64,000 bases of DNA. It comes from Algivirga pacifica. Its GTDB lineage: Bacteria; Bacteroidota; Bacteroidia; Cytophagales; Flammeovirgaceae. Position 1 is the first letter of the stretch. Every line of letters starts with the position of its first letter. The stretch lies in the NCBI RefSeq assembly GCF_039543525.1, contig NZ_BAABJX010000039.1:1-64000 (forward strand). Direction: 5' to 3'. Of the stretch, positions 42,874-52,437 are shown piece by piece. A program made the position numbers and the translations under genes. The notes beneath the pieces are model-generated. The model was not told the DNA's origin. It was given only the letters and a program-made list of their open reading frames with translations, and made no database searches.

Positions 42874-44643
42874 ATGCAGAAAGTGATTTCAAAGATAGGG
42901 TTGGGAGTATTCACCGTTTTCTTCTTACTCTTTGTGAGTACGGTATTTTTTGGGGATTATCAATTGACAGAAACAGGTGTAGGCTTAAGAATGGAGGGGC
43001 AGCAAGAGCATAAGACGTTATTCCTATCCCATGCTGCCCAAGTAATAGACCAAACTTACACAAACAGTATCTCTTTTACAGCAGCCTTGGATGATGCGTT
43101 TGAGAAGGCGAATGAAACAATACAAGATACGTATGCGCTTTCGTCTAATACATTGGAGACCATTATTGGGGAGCAGTTAAATAAGCAATTCTCTATTCAA
43201 GAGGCATTTGGACGTTTAGACAAAGAAGAAAAACGGTCCCAGTGGATGACCTATGCCCAATGGATGGATGGACGAACCTATGAGACCCCGGAAGCGCTTC
43301 GGGAAGACCTGCTACTGAATCAGGAAAATATTGCAGAAGCAATGATCAGGGAAAAGGGTTTTGATCAACACCAGATAGATGCCTGGAAGTATGCGCTGGC
43401 CAAAGAAGCTTATAAAGGGGTGATTGCTGATCATGCTATACTATGGTTTTTGTTGATTTATGGGGGAGCGGTTTTGGGAGGATTATTGTACATGTTGCCT
43501 TTGCTTTTTACGGCAGAAGGAATCAATCAACATCATACTTTCCGACAGTCCATGACCTATAGAGGAGTGTTGGGGATTATTTTTGGCGCTTTTCTTATAC
43601 TCTTTTATATCGTTTTGTACTTCTATCCAGAACATATGGTTCCTTGGGTACGTATGGTTGATCCTTTAAGTATAGCACTCAAAGGAAGTGAAGCAGGCCC
43701 TTTTTTCTTATATGGTTGGTTATATACCCTTTGTGTGGTCGTGATGGGGATTCGTATGTTGATCAAGTGGAGGGATAGTAAATACCATAAAGTGCGTACA
43801 CTGTCAGTAATGTTCTTTCAGGTGAGTTTTGCCTTCTTGATTCCTGAGATTCTTCAGCTGCTCAATAAGCCTTATTTTGACTTCAAGAACATATGGCCAT
43901 TGGATTATACCTTCTTTTTCGATTACAGAATAGATCAAATGCTGTCGAACGGCACATTGGGAATATTCATGTTGGTATGGGGTATTATATTGGTTTTAGT
44001 GGGAGTGCCACTGATGGTTTATTTTTTTGGAAAAAGATGGTATTGCTCTTGGGTTTGTGGATGTGGCGGCTTGGCTGAAACTTTAGGTGACCCCTACAGA
44101 CATTTATCAGATAAATCTCTTAAGGCATGGAAGATCGAACGATTTACAGTACATGGGGTACTGGTGTTTGCTATTATCATGACCATTGGTGTTTTGTACA
44201 CTTACTTCACAAGCTCTTCTTCTTTTCTCGGAATCAATACCTATTCCTTAAGGGGGGTATATGGCTTCTTAATCGGCTCTATCTTCGCTGGTGTGGTTGG
44301 AACAGGCTTTTATCCTATGATGGGCAATAGGGTGTGGTGTCGTTTTGGATGCCCGCTAGCGGCTTATCTGGGAATAGTACAGCGATTTAAGTCCAGATTT
44401 CGCATTACTACAAACGGAGGGCAATGTATTTCTTGTGGAAATTGTTCTACATATTGTGAGATGGGTATTGATGTGCGTTGGTATGCACAAAGGGGACAGA
44501 ATATCGTAAGAGCCTCTTGCGTGGGTTGTGGGGTATGTTCTGCCGTTTGCCCAAGAGGGGTATTGAAACTGGAAAACAGCGATGAGGAACGTTTCAATAC
44601 ACCTATACTGATTGGGAATGATAGTGTTGAGCTTCCCCACTAG
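42874..44643 (+). CDS. membrane polyferredoxin with 4Fe-4S pairs (NapH/CcoG-like)
   Basis: 589 aa. An N-terminal helix (about 7-27) and a 150-residue periplasmic helical domain precede a membrane core of about 6 helices. The cytoplasmic cysteine segment KRWYCSWVCGCGG follows, and later VWCRFGCPLAAYLG. Two ferredoxin clusters come near the end: CISCGNCSTYCE and CVGCGVCSAVCP. The core resembles NapH/CcoG/NosR-type membrane electron carriers. In the first cluster the residue after the fourth Cys is Glu instead of the usual Pro. Electron donors and acceptors are unknown; no reductase is adjacent. The stop TAG directly begins repeat B1. Confidence 0.85.
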   Translation: MQKVISKIGLGVFTVFFLLFVSTVFFGDYQLTETGVGLRMEGQQEHKTLFLSHAAQVIDQTYTNSISFTAALDDAFEKANETIQDTYALSSNTLETIIGEQLNKQFSIQEAFGRLDKEEKRSQWMTYAQWMDGRTYETPEALREDLLLNQENIAEAMIREKGFDQHQIDAWKYALAKEAYKGVIADHAILWFLLIYGGAVLGGLLYMLPLLFTAEGINQHHTFRQSMTYRGVLGIIFGAFLILFYIVLYFYPEHMVPWVRMVDPLSIALKGSEAGPFFLYGWLYTLCVVVMGIRMLIKWRDSKYHKVRTLSVMFFQVSFAFLIPEILQLLNKPYFDFKNIWPLDYTFFFDYRIDQMLSNGTLGIFMLVWGIILVLVGVPLMVYFFGKRWYCSWVCGCGGLAETLGDPYRHLSDKSLKAWKIERFTVHGVLVFAIIMTIGVLYTYFTSSSSFLGINTYSLRGVYGFLIGSIFAGVVGTGFYPMMGNRVWCRFGCPLAAYLGIVQRFKSRFRITTNGGQCISCGNCSTYCEMGIDVRWYAQRGQNIVRASCVGCGVCSAVCPRGVLKLENSDEERFNTPILIGNDSVELPH

Positions 44644-44850
44644 GGGCGACCCCAATGCTGTCAATTTAAGAAAAGGTAGACACTAGTCTTAGCCTCCAGG
44701 CTAAGACTTAAACATAGTGGGAGCGTCCTCGCTCCCGTTTTTAAGGCCTTGAGCGAGGACGCTCAAGTTATGATTTTAGTCGTAGCGAGGACGCTACGAC
44801 CAGTTCTTAGCTTAAATTGACAGCATTGGGGGCGACCCTTGTGGTCGCCC
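44644..44850. repeat. family B element B1 (207 bp)
   Basis: It begins the base after the TAG stop. The left end CCCCAATGCTGTCAATTTAA (44650 on) is perfectly inverted at 44811-44831 (21 bp). The core has four hairpins: GTCTTAGCCT/AGGCTAAGAC, GGGAGCG-TCCT-CGCTCCC, TTGAGCG-AGGA-CGCTCAA and GTCGTAGCG-AGGA-CGCTACGAC. A last hairpin GGGCGACC-CTTGT-GGTCGCCC closes the right edge. It is nearly identical to B2 at 54.8 kb. The remaining gap to 45163 holds a heptamer array and the F-type end at 45105. Confidence 0.93.
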
Positions 44851-44933
44851 GTTGTTTAGATTTTGTTCAATAGAGTTTTACGGTTAATGGTCTATGAATA
44901 AAAAAGCCTGCTGAACTGCTTCTATAGTGGGGT

Positions 44934-45040
44934 AATTTTCAATGATCAATTTTCAATTAAAATGAATTACCCAAAAAGGCTACAGAACTAGTTCTAGCGT
45001 GTATTAATTATTGAAAATTAATCATTGATCATTGAAAATT
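44934..45040. repeat. paired heptanucleotide arrays (AATTTTC and TTGAAAA types)
   Basis: AATTTTC, AATGATC, AATTTTC and AATTAAA in register at 44934-44961, and the complementary TTGAAAA, TTAATCA, TTGATCA and TTGAAAA at 45011-45038. A GGGTAATT/AATTACCC pair encloses the first. Confidence 0.7.
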
Positions 45041-45104
45041 ATAAAAGCTATAGTATACCACTGACCTATTTTAAAAACTTAGAGTTTTTTGCTCATACTA
45101 AAAT

Positions 45105-45122
45105 TAACCGTGATAAAGTCTA
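45105..45122. repeat. solo end of the 42.6-kb inverted-repeat element
   Basis: TAACCGTGATAAAGTCTA is the exact complement of the left end of the element at 42608. It lies 42 bp upstream of the next start codon. Confidence 0.65.
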
Positions 45123-45163
45123 ATGTCTGCTATCTGTTTAATACTCTCAAAATATATGATACT

Positions 45164-45685
45164 ATGAAAAAGGTGTTTTCAGGAATTATTGTGCTTTACA
45201 TGAGTCTATTTCTATCCAATATGACAATGGGACAAGAGGTAGTGAAACATGATGCTTCAGAATTGGAGTTATTAAAGGCGAGTGTGCAGACTAAGTTACA
45301 GATGCAAATGAACTGGTTTAAGAATCATTTCGACCTGACGCCAGCGGAAGAGGCTGACGTAAAGCAATTGGGGGATGCTACCTTGGAGAAGGCGCTAGAA
45401 ATAAAGAAAAGTGACCTGCCTTATAAAAAAGCTATGAAAGAGCTGGAGAAATGGCGAAAGAAAAGAGATCAGCAGCTTAAGGATATATTTGAGTCAGATC
45501 ATTTTCATTATTACCGTAATCGTGTGAAGGATGCCGGATTAGGGTATGAGGAAAATCTGGAACGAAAAAAGCAAGAGATGGAGCGACAAGGAAGGAGTAA
45601 AAAAGAGATAGAAGAGAAAGTATACCTGGACGAAGAGGGGCATTTAAGAAATGAAGTGATTAACCATATGCTGGGACTCTATTAA
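45164..45685 (+). CDS. small exported helical protein, function unknown
   Basis: 173 aa from the Met of MKKVFSGIIVLYMSLFLSNM, which begins a signal peptide cleaved after TMGQ; a longer frame adds 25 unlikely residues. The mature protein is charged and almost wholly alpha-helical (EKWRKKRDQQLKDIF, ERKKQEMERQGRSKKEIEEKV), like the small periplasmic Spy/LTXXQ-type helical proteins, though the LTxxQ motif itself is not convincing (DLTPAEEADVKQL). Function unknown. The stop codon overlaps a heptamer array. Confidence 0.75.
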   Translation: MKKVFSGIIVLYMSLFLSNMTMGQEVVKHDASELELLKASVQTKLQMQMNWFKNHFDLTPAEEADVKQLGDATLEKALEIKKSDLPYKKAMKELEKWRKKRDQQLKDIFESDHFHYYRNRVKDAGLGYEENLERKKQEMERQGRSKKEIEEKVYLDEEGHLRNEVINHMLGLY

Positions 45686-45739
45686 TGAAGAATGAAGAAT
45701 GAAGAATGAAGAATGAGCAGTGAACAATGAACAGTGATT
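45684..45739. repeat. heptanucleotide array overlapping a stop codon (8 units)
   Basis: Four perfect AATGAAG units start inside the TAA stop codon (bases 45684-45685) and continue as AATGAGC, AGTGAAC, AATGAAC and AGTGATT. Confidence 0.88.
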
Positions 45740-45972
45740 TTTATTTTTAGGGGTAATGTAGGCCCTTGCGTCACGCACGGTCTGTAGGGTGAGGGTACTT
45801 GATAGCACGATCTTATTTTTTAACAACTGATAATCAGTTGGTTGATATTTATTTTTAAATTTTTCATCATTTTTTCAGTACAAATTTCAGTAGCCTGCCT
45901 TTCCTGAATTGAACATGCATTAAAGCATGTGTTCAAGAATGGAATTTTAAACTTATAAAAACTATACGAACG

Positions 45973-46929
45973 ATGATGAAATTGAGAAACTTGATTTTCC
46001 CAGCAGCAGTATTGGCTTTTACAGCTTGTCAAAATGATATGGACCCTCAGGAGAACGCCAATATTGAAACCATGGTGGTAGATTACCTGGCAGTGAATGA
46101 GTATATCAACTCTTCTTCAGAAGACGCAGATGAAAGAGAAGGAAGTTTGTCGAATGCCAGGGTGGTGATGGACCATCAGGAAAGAGAGGGAAGAAGACCT
46201 CGTTTTGATCATCGCATTGGATATTGTGCAGTGGTCTCTACAGAAATAGATCAGGACGCTAACACTTTAACAATTACGTATGATTTCGATTCTTCTGAGA
46301 GCTGTGAAGGAGTGAGTGGAATGTTGACAGACGTGATTACTGCAGAGCTTGGAAGCATGTCACATTCCTCAACGTTTGAGCAAGTGACTTCTCCGGCAGG
46401 TGTAGTAGTAGATGGTACAGTAAGCAGAGCCAAGACATTCTCATTTGATGGGGAGTGGTCATGGGGACATAGACCTCCGATGACCTATGAGGGAAGCCAT
46501 TCAAGAAACATGACGATTGCTTACCCTGCAGGATTTGTAGCAGACTCTATTGAGGCATATTCAGAAACGATCGTTGCATCAATTGCTTCAAAGAAAACAG
46601 AGGAGCAGTGGACACAAACAGGTAGCAAGTCTTACGAAAATACATTAGGAGAGTCATTTTCTGTAGAGATTACAGAGGAGTTGGTTTATAGTAGAGCATG
46701 TGAAGAAAAAGTATTCATTCCTGTAAGTGGTGTAGAAGTACTGACAAGAGGAGATGAGACAGTTACCATCAATTATGGAGAGGGTGCTTGCGACTATATC
46801 GTTGAAGTAACAAAAGGTGATGAGGTACTTGAGCTTGACTTGACAGAGGACTTCGATGAGTATGGATTCATTGGCATTAAAGCCAGACACAGTGAGCATC
46901 GTGTGAAAGAGAGAAGAGAGAAAAAGTAA
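45973..46929 (+). CDS. predicted lipoprotein, function unknown
   Basis: 318 aa. The lipoprotein signal ends VLAFTAC (lipidated Cys19 counted from the first of two adjacent Met codons). The mature part is acidic with beta-rich stretches (FDHRIGYCAVVSTEIDQDANTLTITYDFDSSESCEG), four Cys residues that could pair, and a basic C-terminus (EHRVKERREKK). I recognise no family. Own terminator downstream. Confidence 0.72.
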   Translation: MMKLRNLIFPAAVLAFTACQNDMDPQENANIETMVVDYLAVNEYINSSSEDADEREGSLSNARVVMDHQEREGRRPRFDHRIGYCAVVSTEIDQDANTLTITYDFDSSESCEGVSGMLTDVITAELGSMSHSSTFEQVTSPAGVVVDGTVSRAKTFSFDGEWSWGHRPPMTYEGSHSRNMTIAYPAGFVADSIEAYSETIVASIASKKTEEQWTQTGSKSYENTLGESFSVEITEELVYSRACEEKVFIPVSGVEVLTRGDETVTINYGEGACDYIVEVTKGDEVLELDLTEDFDEYGFIGIKARHSEHRVKERREKK

Positions 46930-46977
46930 TCCTACTTCTAACAACATAAAAACCTATACGGAAATGATTTGGTGAAG

Positions 46978-47018
46978 AAAGCCTCAGAAGCGAATAGAAT
47001 ATCGCTCTGAGGCTTTTT
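46978..47018 (+). terminator. rho-independent terminator of the 46-kb lipoprotein gene
   Basis: An outer stem GCCTCAGA/TCTGAGGC and inner AGCGA/TCGCT, then a run of five T. The 327-bp gap to 47256 shows nothing else apart from AT-rich sequence. Confidence 0.88.
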
Positions 47019-47256
47019 GAATTGTAATTTTATTGATGTCTACTCTTTGTCCTCTCTATGTTGTTCTATTTTTTAATTGTATTAATTTTATTTGCAATAC
47101 CATTAATACAAATAGTTATAATGAAAACCCTTTTGAAGAACTGTAACTATTAACAAAGAGTATGTTACACCATTTTACGACTTGGGCAGCAGTAAGCTGC
47201 AAATACTGTAGTACTTTATTTTGACTGTTGTACACGAACAAAATCTAATTAAATCC

Positions 47257-47514
47257 ATGACATTGATTGAGAATAAAAGTACGACTAAGGATCGTGCTGT
47301 TTTTGAATTTAATCGAATAACGGAAGAGTTGAGGAGCCTTATCGTGGTTCGCGAAGAAGAAGAGAGAGCTGAAGCTGTCATCAACAAAATTAAGGAAGTA
47401 AAGTCTTCTTTGGCGACAAATGAAAAAGTGGGAAATACGTATTCTTCTAGCCAATTGAAGCAGATGTTGGACGATATCAATGCATGCTTTTCCGAGAATA
47501 TAAAGACAAAATAA
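47257..47514 (+). CDS. small helical cytoplasmic protein, function unknown
   Basis: 85 aa from ATG (a 12-codon longer TTG start is possible). Highly charged, predicted coiled coil (FNRITEELRSLIVVREEEERAEAVINKIKEVKSSL), no signal peptide or membrane helix. It lacks motifs that would permit a family name. Own promoter region upstream and a shared terminator downstream support a real gene. Confidence 0.6.
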   Translation: MTLIENKSTTKDRAVFEFNRITEELRSLIVVREEEERAEAVINKIKEVKSSLATNEKVGNTYSSSQLKQMLDDINACFSENIKTK

Positions 47515-47547
47515 ATAGGTTATGGGAATCCTATCATGTTTGCTTAT

Positions 47548-47576
47548 AAGGCCCTTGCATTTTGCAAGGGCCTTTG
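47548..47576. terminator. bidirectional terminator
   Basis: A 12-bp perfect stem AAGGCCCTTGCA/TGCAAGGGCCTT with a 3-nt loop, between the small helical gene and the convergent DUF2339 gene. The same GGCCCTTGC stem sequence recurs at 55139. Confidence 0.82.
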
Positions 47577-47582
47577 TCATTC

Positions 47583-50492
47583 TTATAAGTCTTGTTTACT
47601 TTTTAATTTCATCCATCCGTAAGCAGCACCTAGGCAAAGGGCACCTACAATAATAAACGCAATGGTTTTTTCTACTAAACTGAACCCTGCCAAGTCCATA
47701 AGGAATAGCTTTAGTGCCCCTGCTCCCAATAGGAGTAGTTGTAGTTTATTGAGGAAATGATAAGCAGGCTTTGTCGTATGAAATAGGATAATAATACCAT
47801 GAAGCACTAGAAGTACTGTAAAGGTAGGTTCTGTAAATTGAATGCCTATATGATTAAGTAGCAAGGCATAACTTCCCACGACACTAAGGTTAAACCACCA
47901 CAAGGCAATCTGTTTACCTTTTTCTTCAAACCAAGCAGGATTGCGATAGACAAACAATAAGTGTAATCCGCAAAGAACTAAGGTGCCGATGGTTGAGGTA
48001 AGTGTAATCGGATAAGATAGGTCAAAAGTCCATGCGGTTGCTTTGACAAAAACGACGACCCCAAACACAATGGATGTAAGCCAATAGAAATAGGGCAGGG
48101 TATGCTTTATGACAGTAAGAGGTTTGTGCCCCATCGTTAGGAGTAAGGAAGAAACAAGGGTGATCAATAGGGAGCGATAAAGATTGTCACTGTACTCCCA
48201 ATAGACTATACCGACTACAATAGGCAGGTAGTATAAGGCGATGTTGAGCAATAGAGACCAAGGGGCTGCTTTCTTGTTTCCTTGTATTTGAGACCCCTTA
48301 ACATAGAAGAAAATGGATAGCAAAGAGATCGCACCCATTGAGGCATTGATCCAAAGTGATTCTGTACGCATAAGGAGAGTGAGCAAACCTGCTCCCATCA
48401 ATAGAAGTGTTTGTACTCTATAGGCTTCCTTTTTAAAGGTTTCATAAAGAATAAAGGCACCGAGCATACCTACCCATATTCCTGTATTGACCAATGCTGG
48501 CAGATGTCGGTTAAAGGAACCAATAACAGCGAGTGGCAATAATAGGTACGACACAGTTTGCAAGTGCTTACTCCAGTGTTCTTTGGTCTTTAATAGATAT
48601 TGATAGTAGTATCGAATAGACCATATGAGTGTCCAACTTAAAAGAATGGATGCTTTTCCATAAATAGGCTGCAGATGAAAGGCATATACTCCTGACTCTT
48701 GAAGCCCCACTAAAAATCCAATAAGGATCATCCCTCCAAAGAGCCACCCGATTTGCTCAATAAGAATTTTATTTCTTTTCTGTCCCCAATAGATAAATCC
48801 TAGCATAGGAAGTACGAAGCTACAAAAAGCAAAAGCCTGAAACTGATAGATTGCAACGATACTAAAAGTGATGCCTATCCATACGGCAAGTAAGAGTTCT
48901 TGTAGTTGGATGATTTTTACGGTGCTGCTATCGTTACTACTTTTGAGAAAGTATAAACCAATTCCTGTTAGGATAGTACTTAGTATACCTACTTCTAGCC
49001 AGTGAATAAAGGAAGTTGATAAAAGGACTCCTTCGTAATTCAAGGAGAATAAGGCAAGGATTTCAGTACTACGATACAATAGGGTGGCTATAGCTATGAC
49101 ATAGAGTATTCCGCCTTGTTTACGTAAACTCTTTAGCTGATAAGCATATCCTAGGTAGACGAGTAATAAGGCCTCCGCTCCCCATACAACCCCTTTCAGG
49201 GATGGAGTCAAAAGGAACTGAATCCCTAATGCTAATAGACCGGTGGATAATGCGGTCAGGACAGGGATGAATTGGGAGGATAGTTTCTTTCTGAATACAA
49301 GTAATATACTAATAGGAAGGAATGCATTGATAACGTAGAGGGTCCCTGCTAGTTCTTCCGTAGGACTTAACAAATATATATTGGTTAAGAATAACCCTAT
49401 ATTCGTGGCTAAAAGTCCCAGGTTCTCTTTATCGAGCTTCTGTAGCTTTTTCCCATCAAATAATCCTATGTATAGGAATAGGTAGGCAAATATATGGATA
49501 TAGATTAAGTAAGGAACGGTAGAGGTTTCATCTGAAAGGGTACTGATGACGGTTTCTAGCAGAACAACACCGAGAGCAAAAGCAAGGTAGGTGAGATTCT
49601 TCCATTGTATACGCTGGCCTACATAGATGGATGCTGAGATGAGTATCAATAAATAATAGAGGTATCCAATAGGTTGATTACTTGTCGGGAGCATCATAGG
49701 AGCAAAAGCACCTCCCAATAGGGTAAGGGTTGCGACAATGCGGGTTTCGAATCGGAAAGCAATAAACAAGGAAAAGGCTGTATTGAATAGAATCAAGGAC
49801 CCTCCAATCCATAAAGAAGAACTGTAGCTGATGACAAAAGCAATAATCAAGTAATTAATAGAGATCACAAGAGCTTGTATCGCTGAAGCAAATTCCTGAT
49901 AACGAACATCTTTATTATGTAAACGCTTGCTCCACCATAGGAGGAGAGAGGTGGTTGAACCTCCTAAGACTAAGGTGACCCATTCTATCCCAATATTGAA
50001 ATATTGTGTAGCAGCATGTTGTAGCAAAAAGCCGATGCCGATGATCATGGCAGTAAAGCCAAATATTGTCAAAAAGAATACAGGAAGTTTCTTTTCCTTC
50101 TTATAGTGAAGGAAGATATCCAGAAACCAGTCCTTGAAGCTCTCTAGCGGCCCAATGCTAAAGATAAAGTTTAATAGGAACTCAGAAAAAGAAGGACCTT
50201 CTTCCACAGGAGGTGTAGGGGGCTGTACTGCTTGTGTCCTGCTGGTTTCCTGTACAGGAGCTGCTACTGTTGGTTTGGCTGGGGAGGGCTGGGTGGAGTG
50301 TTTAGGTGGTACAGGAGGTGAGGCCATTTCCAAGACCTCTTCTCTTTCCTCTTCCTGAATGTCGTCTAATGCTATATCCCTTAGTTTTTGGGTTAATACA
50401 TCAATTTGACGTTGTATATGTTGGTGTTGTTGATCCGAGAATTGCCTGAGTTCATGCAGTTCTTCTCGGATCTCATCGAGTTTATATCTCAT
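47583..50492 (-). CDS. DUF2339 giant membrane protein
   Basis: 969 aa. An N-terminal coiled coil (about 1-50) and a proline-rich linker (55-100) precede some 25 or more transmembrane helices that fill the rest, the plan of DUF2339 proteins. Repeated units of two to three helices separated by short polar loops suggest internal duplication. Conserved Trp and Tyr residues in loops (WSKRLHNKDVRY) are typical. The function of the family is unknown; an envelope role is generally assumed. It lies just after the minus-strand SpoIIE gene (70-bp gap) and may be co-transcribed with it. Confidence 0.85.
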   Translation of the reverse strand: MRYKLDEIREELHELRQFSDQQHQHIQRQIDVLTQKLRDIALDDIQEEEREEVLEMASPPVPPKHSTQPSPAKPTVAAPVQETSRTQAVQPPTPPVEEGPSFSEFLLNFIFSIGPLESFKDWFLDIFLHYKKEKKLPVFFLTIFGFTAMIIGIGFLLQHAATQYFNIGIEWVTLVLGGSTTSLLLWWSKRLHNKDVRYQEFASAIQALVISINYLIIAFVISYSSSLWIGGSLILFNTAFSLFIAFRFETRIVATLTLLGGAFAPMMLPTSNQPIGYLYYLLILISASIYVGQRIQWKNLTYLAFALGVVLLETVISTLSDETSTVPYLIYIHIFAYLFLYIGLFDGKKLQKLDKENLGLLATNIGLFLTNIYLLSPTEELAGTLYVINAFLPISILLVFRKKLSSQFIPVLTALSTGLLALGIQFLLTPSLKGVVWGAEALLLVYLGYAYQLKSLRKQGGILYVIAIATLLYRSTEILALFSLNYEGVLLSTSFIHWLEVGILSTILTGIGLYFLKSSNDSSTVKIIQLQELLLAVWIGITFSIVAIYQFQAFAFCSFVLPMLGFIYWGQKRNKILIEQIGWLFGGMILIGFLVGLQESGVYAFHLQPIYGKASILLSWTLIWSIRYYYQYLLKTKEHWSKHLQTVSYLLLPLAVIGSFNRHLPALVNTGIWVGMLGAFILYETFKKEAYRVQTLLLMGAGLLTLLMRTESLWINASMGAISLLSIFFYVKGSQIQGNKKAAPWSLLLNIALYYLPIVVGIVYWEYSDNLYRSLLITLVSSLLLTMGHKPLTVIKHTLPYFYWLTSIVFGVVVFVKATAWTFDLSYPITLTSTIGTLVLCGLHLLFVYRNPAWFEEKGKQIALWWFNLSVVGSYALLLNHIGIQFTEPTFTVLLVLHGIIILFHTTKPAYHFLNKLQLLLLGAGALKLFLMDLAGFSLVEKTIAFIIVGALCLGAAYGWMKLKSKQDL

Positions 50493-50562
50493 AAGAAAGC
50501 AACATTTTGTAAATAAAGTCTAATGCTTTCTCTTACGTAAGAAATAGGGGAGGGGGTTACAT

Positions 50563-52437
50563 TTACTCTAGCTCAACCCCTAGAATAGTGATATCGTCCC
50601 GTTGCTTTTCTTCCCCCTGATGTTTTTCCAGGAAAAGCTCCAATCGTTCTTTTTGCGTATTGAAATCCATCCAGCACGTTTTATGAATCAATTCATATAG
50701 GGCTACCCTGCCAATTTTCTTTCTTTCGTGATTGTTTTGATCAGCATACCCATCCGTAAAGAGGTATATACGATCTTTCTTGGATAGGGTCAGTTGGTGA
50801 TTGACAAAAGGTTTAGGGGTTTTACGCTTGATATGCCCTCCAATTGCTCGATTACTCCCTTTGATTTCTACTACTTGATTATTTTTTCTCAACAAAACAG
50901 GGCGTTTTGCACCTGCAAAAGTGAGTTCATATTTGGTGCTATTTTCTTCCCTTTGCTCCAGCATACATAATGCGATGTCCATACCGTCCGCAAACGAATC
51001 TTTTTCATGCTGCTGAAGTGCCTCCTTTACTTCATGGTCCAGTACTTCCAGTACTTGGGCAGGGTTAAAAATCTTTCTTTGGCTAATGATCTTATTCAGT
51101 AGTGTCATGCCTATCATGGACATAAAGGCTCCGGGCACACCGTGTCCCGTACAGTCCACCACAGCCACGAAAAGTCGTTGCTTTCTTTTGATCATCCAAT
51201 AAAAGTCACCGGAAACTAGTTGCTGTGGGCGATAGATGACAAAAGAATCCTTGAAGTGACGTAGTAAGCTGGATCGTTTGGGGAGCATAGCTGCCTGAAT
51301 GGCATTGCCGTATCGAAGACTGTCCAGTAATAGATTGTTTTGTTGAGTAATGTTGTTGGAATGATTCTTTACATCCGCTAAGCTTTCTTGTATACGACAC
51401 TGCATGGTATGAAAGTCACGGGACAATTGCCCCAGTTCATCATCACTTTCCTGTACGGGAAAGTAGACCCCTTCAAAGTTATGCTGAATGGCTTCCTGTA
51501 TATTTTGGGACAAGACTTTAATTGGCTTTCCGAAGGCTATGGTGACACGATAAATCCAATAGATGCCAATGCTAAGTAAGATCGCGGTAAATAATAAGAA
51601 GCTGTAAATAACAATACTGCGCTCTTGGTCCGTTTGTAACTGTATCTTGGTAGAAAGTTGTACCATTTGCTTATCAATGGTTTTACGGACTTGTATGATT
51701 TCTGCCCGAATCCCCATAGATCGGTTGATCCCAATTTTTCGGTTAAGGGCAACGACACTCTTAAATACTTGTTTGTAGTTATGGAGGTAGGTAAGTAAAG
51801 AGGTCTCTTGTGTTTTACTTAAATTGGAAGCTTTTAGCAACAACTCTAGGTTTTTCACTTCTTGAAGGAGACGGTCAATGTATTTATCTTCCTTGCGAAG
51901 GAAAAAATCCTTTTCATGTCTTCGGATAAGTAGAATAGTCACCATACTCCCTTCTGTTTGGGCCTCCTCAATAGTATGGATATAGCGACGCATCTCTCCA
52001 ATGAGTCCATAATTTTCAAAGCCCTTTTCCTTATGTGTTTTGAATAAAACACTTAAGCGCCTTTCATATTGCAGGATATTATTCTCTAATAAAGAGAGAT
52101 TACTCTCGTAGGTGTTGGATTGTGTGTAGTAATCGTTTTTAAGGGCTGCAATATCGCGAAATACAGCCTTTACAGAATGATCAAGCCTTTTTTCAATATT
52201 ACTATTCTCTTCCGTATAGAAGTCCGCATTGATGACTTCATCCGTCAAAAAGTCCTTTTCTACTTGTTGTATCGTTTGAATGCTATTCTGTAGTTGATGT
52301 AACTTCAGAATGGTTTGCTCAATATCGTTACGCTGTTCATTGAGCCATAAGTTCAATACAGCAAGGGATACAGCGATAAGCAGGAAGATAAAGAATGAAA
52401 AATAAAGTTTGCTTTTTATAGAGCGAAGGTATTTCAT
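50563..52437 (-). CDS. membrane-bound SpoIIE-type PP2C phosphatase (2) with HAMP
   Basis: 624 aa. Transmembrane helix at about 11-31, a long helical periplasmic sensor (to about 278), second helix (about 280-302, YSFLLFTAILLSIGIYWIYRV), HAMP and coiled coil (303-380), SpoIIE phosphatase domain 385-624. Metal residues: LVSGDFYWM, AVVDCTGHGVPGAFMS, FADGMDIALC and RDDITILGVEL. The helical sensor with HAMP matches SiaA/RsbU-type chemosensory phosphatases. The DUF1987 protein at 19.4 kb could be its substrate (inference). It overlaps no other gene and is divergent from the GH97 gene. Confidence 0.9.
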   Translation of the reverse strand: MKYLRSIKSKLYFSFFIFLLIAVSLAVLNLWLNEQRNDIEQTILKLHQLQNSIQTIQQVEKDFLTDEVINADFYTEENSNIEKRLDHSVKAVFRDIAALKNDYYTQSNTYESNLSLLENNILQYERRLSVLFKTHKEKGFENYGLIGEMRRYIHTIEEAQTEGSMVTILLIRRHEKDFFLRKEDKYIDRLLQEVKNLELLLKASNLSKTQETSLLTYLHNYKQVFKSVVALNRKIGINRSMGIRAEIIQVRKTIDKQMVQLSTKIQLQTDQERSIVIYSFLLFTAILLSIGIYWIYRVTIAFGKPIKVLSQNIQEAIQHNFEGVYFPVQESDDELGQLSRDFHTMQCRIQESLADVKNHSNNITQQNNLLLDSLRYGNAIQAAMLPKRSSLLRHFKDSFVIYRPQQLVSGDFYWMIKRKQRLFVAVVDCTGHGVPGAFMSMIGMTLLNKIISQRKIFNPAQVLEVLDHEVKEALQQHEKDSFADGMDIALCMLEQREENSTKYELTFAGAKRPVLLRKNNQVVEIKGSNRAIGGHIKRKTPKPFVNHQLTLSKKDRIYLFTDGYADQNNHERKKIGRVALYELIHKTCWMDFNTQKERLELFLEKHQGEEKQRDDITILGVELE

